Assembly: GCA_964036295.1 (NCBI GenBank)
Contig: OZ038465.1
Span: 2,365,115 to 2,429,114, forward strand
DNA: 64,000 nt
Direction: 5' to 3'
Source: Plumapathes pennacea
Lineage: Eukaryota > Cnidaria > Anthozoa > Antipatharia > Myriopathidae
Of this stretch, positions 60,431 through 64,000 are shown one piece after another; position 1 is the stretch's first letter, and each line of letters starts with the position of its first letter. The translations under genes and the position numbers were made by a program. The notes below the pieces were generated by a model. It ran no database searches, was not told the origin of the DNA, and saw nothing but the letters and a program-made list of their open reading frames with translations.

Positions 60431-61743
60431 ATAATTTATAATTTTAATTTAAAGACTCCAAGCGGGTCGCCATCTCGAAATTTAATGTTCGTCTGTCAGT
60501 CAGTCAGTCAGTCTGTCGTACGACTTTTTAGGCCAGGTGCCTAAGGCAATGACGTAATAATCCGCCGTGGACCGGGTCAGTGTGGGGGTCCATGGGCCGG
60601 GTAAGTGGGAGGTCCGTGGACCGGGTCAGTGGGGGGGTCCATGGACCGGGTAAGTGGGAGGTCCGTGGACTGGGTCAGTGTGGGGGTCCATGGGCCGGGT
60701 AAGTGGGAGGTCCGTGGACCGGGTCAGTGTGGGGGTCCATGGGCCGGGTAAGTGGGAGGTCCGTGGACCGGGTCAGTGTGGGGGTCCATGGGCCGGGTAA
60801 GTGGGAGGTCCGTGGACCGGGTCAGTGTGGGGGTCCATGGACCGGGTAAGTGGGAGGTCCGTGGACTGGGTCAATGGGGGTGTCCATGGACCGGGGGTCA
60901 GCTTTTTCCACTCACCCATTTAATTGTACTGCCTATGAATTCAAAATTGGAAAATCAGTGTTCCTTTTATCCCGTACTACGACGGCCGACTAACTTCAAA
61001 ATTTAAGTATTAAATTTTGAGGACGTGCTTGGCAGACTGCATGAATTAAATGGACGTGCCGACCGTGGGAAATATGTACTTCGTCACGCAATCGACTCTT
61101 TTTTTTCAACGCAAAAGTATAACATACACCATTCTAGTTTCTCCTTCCTTTGCTTGTAGCACTTGACTTCGAAGAAAAAATTGAGTCAAAATTTCGGTAA
61201 AACAAAGGCTACTCTTGTTGGGAGTACCAAAGTAAAAGTCCCATCAATGGCAGCACGAGAGAGTATCTGCGATTACCGTATTTGTACTCAACCGTTTTCC
61301 GGCGTCCGTCCTGTCCCGTCCCGCCCCGTTTCGTGGCGCCCGCAAAGCTCCGCGGAGAGAGACGCACACACTGTTGGAAGTTTGCCTGACATTTATTATT
61401 TTTCTGGGTGGAAGGCGCGCTTAACTTTGATTTTGTTATGAGAACTTCTGTGATACACAAGAGCCAAAAATAAACGATCGGACTTTATGAGGAAAAGCTC
61501 GCGAGTTGTGCCCCACCCACCCACCCCTGCCTGCTTATTCTTCTTCTGTAATCTGGAAGCGAGGCGGAAAGGTCGTCCCGTTCACGAGGTTTGAGGTGAA
61601 GGATTGCGAAATATGTACATGTATCTATTTCTACATTTCGAAGCTGACTCTGTACTAAGTTATATATTCTGTTCCGTGCATAGATTCGATTTTGCTTCGA
61701 CTTTGCTCGTTAGGATTATCCTTTTGCTGACTTGCACAAAACC
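60123..61743. other. Region between the homeobox gene and the membrane-protein gene
   Basis: Holds the rest of the retrotransposon fragment, a GTCA tetranucleotide patch (about 60496-60515) and a minisatellite (listed separately). About 840 bp of mixed sequence then lead to the intronless gene at 61744. No other coding exon was seen. Confidence 0.6.
60564..60897. repeat. GC-rich minisatellite, 50-bp period
   Basis: About 6-7 copies of a 50-bp unit made of two related halves. One half contains GTGGACCGGGTCAGTG and the other CATGGGCCGGGTAAGTGGG. Copies differ at a few positions (GGGCC/GGACC, CAGTG/CAATG). The array is far more G-rich than the surrounding DNA. Each half carries a GGTAAGT word, a splice-donor match, but no gene is predicted across it. 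Confidence 0.93.
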
Positions 61744-63492
61744 ATGTATCAGGACGGAAATGGTTCCACATCGACGTCGCCGCCAACCACTTACACTCCG
61801 GACCTAGACGTTTCGTTTGCATCTAGTATAGTGTTAACAACACTCTCTGCCTTTCTTTTTTTGCTGGCCTGTGTTCTTCTTGCGAGCTACCACTTCGGTC
61901 GAATCGGACGCGGTGTTGTCGAGACCCGAATTGGCATAGTGTTGTTCTTCCTTGGCGCACTGCTGACGACGATTACAACTTTAAGTACAAGTAACGATCA
62001 GGTAGTGTATGGCAGCTATCGGATAGGCTTGGAAACAATCGTCGGCATCGCAGTCTTGATTCTTGGGACGATGGTTTTGTTCGAGAATGCCTCACCCGAT
62101 AGACCTCTGGATGACTTTGGTCATCTGCGCCTTCCAGTTGGCTTTACGCATGGCAGCATGGGCATCATAATCTGGGTTATCACGATACCTTTGATCGTGT
62201 TGGAGTTGCTTTTTGCCATCGGAGCGGCAACCAAGTCTCCTCAACCAGTGTATGCTGCAGTAGAGTTTGTTTCGCTCACCCAAAAGATTGTGCAAGCCAG
62301 CATATACCATTTCAGTCTGCGGCACAAGGTACCCCGGGCCGACTTGAGATTTGCCTGTTCTTGGTATCTGAAACTCGTAGCGTTCTTCAACTTTGCTTTC
62401 TGGGTTGATTCGGTGGTGACTTCCGGATCAGACAATGAATTTGTCCAGGAGCTCTTTGGTAAAGGATTTTCCATCATCAAGGCAACATACAATGCATTGC
62501 TAATTGATTATCGAATTCTTTGCTTTGTTCTGTTCTTGGAGCATTCACTTGAGTTAGATGACACCAGACCAAACCCACGTGCCTCTGATTTGTTTGATCA
62601 AGAATCGGAGGGAGTCCACGGTCCTGGACGCAGAAGAGAAGTCAATGTAGAGATTTCCCATATGACTGGGTTTGGCTATGTATTGGGCCTTGGTAGCATT
62701 GTGTTTCAACTGATCAATGGCTTGCAGTATCTGAATTTTGTGGGTACCTGGTCAAACATCTTTCCGATCCTTGTCGACATCATGGTTATCATCTTTGGCT
62801 TTGCATTACTACAAGGAAGTGCAACACCTCTAGAACATGACGGCAAATGGCGTGAGACCGAATCCAAAGCAATAGATGTCATGGTTGGATTCATGGGAGC
62901 TGTAGGATTTGTGTTCTGGCTCATGAAGTCTTCTTTCTGTGGTCTCTGGGCAAGCAGGCTTTTGTCCAGCCAGAGTGAGCTTCACCTGTATTTGACCTGG
63001 ACAGCCATCAAAGACTTTATACGCACTGTAGGAATTGTATTCCAGCTACATTTTTTTGTCAAGATGGGCCCACATTTTGGGTGTCATCATGGCGACAACA
63101 ACACCAAGTCCAAGCATTTTTTCATTCCGGCTATCATGCTTGCCTTGCTGGCCATCTGTGTGAGTTCTGTCATTGATCAATACAGTGGCACAGTGGAAGC
63201 GTTCCTCAACCAAGCAAAGTTGGATGAAGCAATATCGGCATTCTTCAAGGCAGCAGCACCAATTCATCTTGGTTTCTGTCTCCACATGTTCCTGCATTTT
63301 TTCATTATGAGGCAAAAGATGAGCTCATCACAGTTTGATGTTCCGAGAGACCCCACCTCGGAACCCATAGAGAACACTGCTATTGTACCTGTAACATCTC
63401 GCACAAGTTTGAGTGAGACAAGTGAAGACAGTGTTGAGGAAAGGCGCCCATTGGTTTCCAGAAATTCACAATCAAACTCAGCACCAGTATGA
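61744..63492 (+). CDS. Intronless polytopic membrane protein, possibly otopetrin-like
   Basis: A single uninterrupted frame of 583 codons (582 aa) starting at ACCATGT. I count about 11-12 hydrophobic segments in two blocks. Block one has TMs at roughly 27-49, 60-81, 94-113, 138-160, 172-190, 205-226 and perhaps 256-272. Block two begins near 303 after a hydrophilic loop (about 275-300, acidic and Arg-rich). Both blocks carry a comparable order of helices, suggesting an internal duplication. The short N-terminus is Thr/Ser/Pro-rich. The cytoplasmic-type C-terminus (about 535-582) is Ser/Thr/Glu-rich. Two-block, 12-TM architecture is typical of otopetrin proton channels, and a few loop features agree, but I cannot identify a decisive motif; it may be an uncharacterised cnidarian family. 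Absence of introns in an intron-rich neighbourhood is notable. AATAAA lies at 63664-63669, with another at 63858-63863. Confidence 0.8.
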   Translation: MYQDGNGSTSTSPPTTYTPDLDVSFASSIVLTTLSAFLFLLACVLLASYHFGRIGRGVVETRIGIVLFFLGALLTTITTLSTSNDQVVYGSYRIGLETIVGIAVLILGTMVLFENASPDRPLDDFGHLRLPVGFTHGSMGIIIWVITIPLIVLELLFAIGAATKSPQPVYAAVEFVSLTQKIVQASIYHFSLRHKVPRADLRFACSWYLKLVAFFNFAFWVDSVVTSGSDNEFVQELFGKGFSIIKATYNALLIDYRILCFVLFLEHSLELDDTRPNPRASDLFDQESEGVHGPGRRREVNVEISHMTGFGYVLGLGSIVFQLINGLQYLNFVGTWSNIFPILVDIMVIIFGFALLQGSATPLEHDGKWRETESKAIDVMVGFMGAVGFVFWLMKSSFCGLWASRLLSSQSELHLYLTWTAIKDFIRTVGIVFQLHFFVKMGPHFGCHHGDNNTKSKHFFIPAIMLALLAICVSSVIDQYSGTVEAFLNQAKLDEAISAFFKAAAPIHLGFCLHMFLHFFIMRQKMSSSQFDVPRDPTSEPIENTAIVPVTSRTSLSETSEDSVEERRPLVSRNSQSNSAPV

Positions 63493-64000
63493 GAAAAGGA
63501 TAGCACTTAGAATATCAGCACTGCTGTGCATTTTACCTGTGCTATTTTTTTATAGACAACTGTTATAATACTGTTACCCTTGATTGTTATTTGAGTGCAA
63601 TGTTGAGTTATGTTTCAGCATTAGATCAAAGCAGCATTTTGTAGTACTGTAGGTTGAATATACAATAAAAACATTACTTGGTACTGTATTTATCAAAATG
63701 TTTTGTATGGCCAGCTTCAAAGTAAGGCCCAGTGGCATGACTTGGAAGTTTACAGCATTCACTGTACTCTCCAAAAAAAATGACATGTATACCAGTTTAC
63801 ATGCCCTTCACATGTTTGTTTACAATTTTGAATAGTACAGAGTCAATAGTAGTAGTCAATAAATTACGAGAATATTAATACTTTGTACTTATCGTACATA
63901 TGATATGTTCAAGTGTTGCGGATGACTTGATGTTTTGACCAACTCAGGAGACTTTCTCAGGTTGTGACAAATAATAGACACCAAACCATTGTATGGCTTT
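63493..64000 (+). other. 3' UTR and downstream of the intronless membrane-protein gene
   Basis: AT-rich DNA without an exon signal. Two candidate poly(A) signals (63664-63669, 63858-63863) suggest a 3' UTR of about 200-400 bp. Nothing else was recognised before the window ends. Confidence 0.6.

Noticed and set aside
60119-60544. 141-aa open frame as an independent gene
   Set aside because: It matches the C-terminal end of a non-LTR retrotransposon polymerase without catalytic motifs, and runs into AT-rich low complexity.
60752-61006. 84-aa Gly/Trp/Ser-rich open frame
   Set aside because: Direct translation of the 50-bp minisatellite; periodic non-stop frames are expected there.
1-64000. CRISPR arrays, bacterial operons, rRNA genes or viral genomes
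   Set aside because: None seen. The tandem arrays are minisatellites or microsatellites with no spacer structure, and all genes are intron-containing animal types except one intronless frame.

Overview
The window is animal nuclear DNA, most likely from an anthozoan cnidarian and plausibly a scleractinian coral. Genes are split by many short GT-AG introns, intergenic DNA is AT-rich, and introns carry many small inverted-repeat transposons. The proteins are typical metazoan families (Flamingo/CELSR, PDZRN RING-PDZ ligase, PRD-class homeobox). Beside them sits a histidine-biosynthesis gene (HIS6) that most animals lack; from memory, this pathway has been reported from some ('robust') corals. The organism call is inference. 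I rebuilt all gene models by hand from splice sites, reading-frame continuity and recalled family sequences; no search was run.

Layout. (1) 125-15173 (+): the 3' portion of a Flamingo/CELSR adhesion GPCR, 34 exons from the end of a laminin-G domain through EGF, laminin-EGF, HRM, GAIN/GPS, 7TM and a long tail. (2) 15174-24628: about 9.5 kb with no convincing coding exon. (3) 24629-37094 (+): PDZRN3/4-type RING-PDZ ubiquitin ligase, 8 coding exons. (4) 38726-42402 (+): PNPLA8-type patatin-like phospholipase, 6 coding exons. (5) 43735-47747 (-): TMBIM4/Lifeguard-4, 7 coding exons, convergent with PNPLA8. (6) 48008-51488 (+): PPP4R2, 8 coding exons, divergent from TMBIM4 across a gap of about 260 bp. 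(7) 53159-56474 (+): HIS6/HisA-type isomerase, 9 coding exons. (8) 58479-60122 (+): divergent PRD-class homeobox gene with an eh1 motif, 3 exons, its stop codon lying in a retrotransposon fragment. (9) 60564-60897: a 50-bp-period minisatellite. (10) 61744-63492 (+): an intronless multi-pass membrane protein of 582 aa, possibly otopetrin-like.

The genes do not form one pathway. CELSR (planar polarity, adhesion) and PDZRN (junction and Wnt-related ligase) are signalling genes. PNPLA8 and TMBIM4 concern organelle membrane lipids and calcium or cell death, PPP4R2 regulates PP4 phosphatase, and HIS6 would catalyse the fourth step of histidine synthesis.

Mobile DNA includes a tRNA-derived SINE, a TA-flanked MITE and two MITEs with 3-bp TWA target duplications. 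One of the latter can be dated relative to a local duplication, because the sister copy preserves the empty site. There is also a 0.58-kb foldback element inside the homeobox gene and a two-copy TIR repeat family. The most interesting points are the intron-rich HIS6 gene in an animal setting, the homeobox C-terminus overlapping a retroelement, and the unclassified intronless membrane protein.
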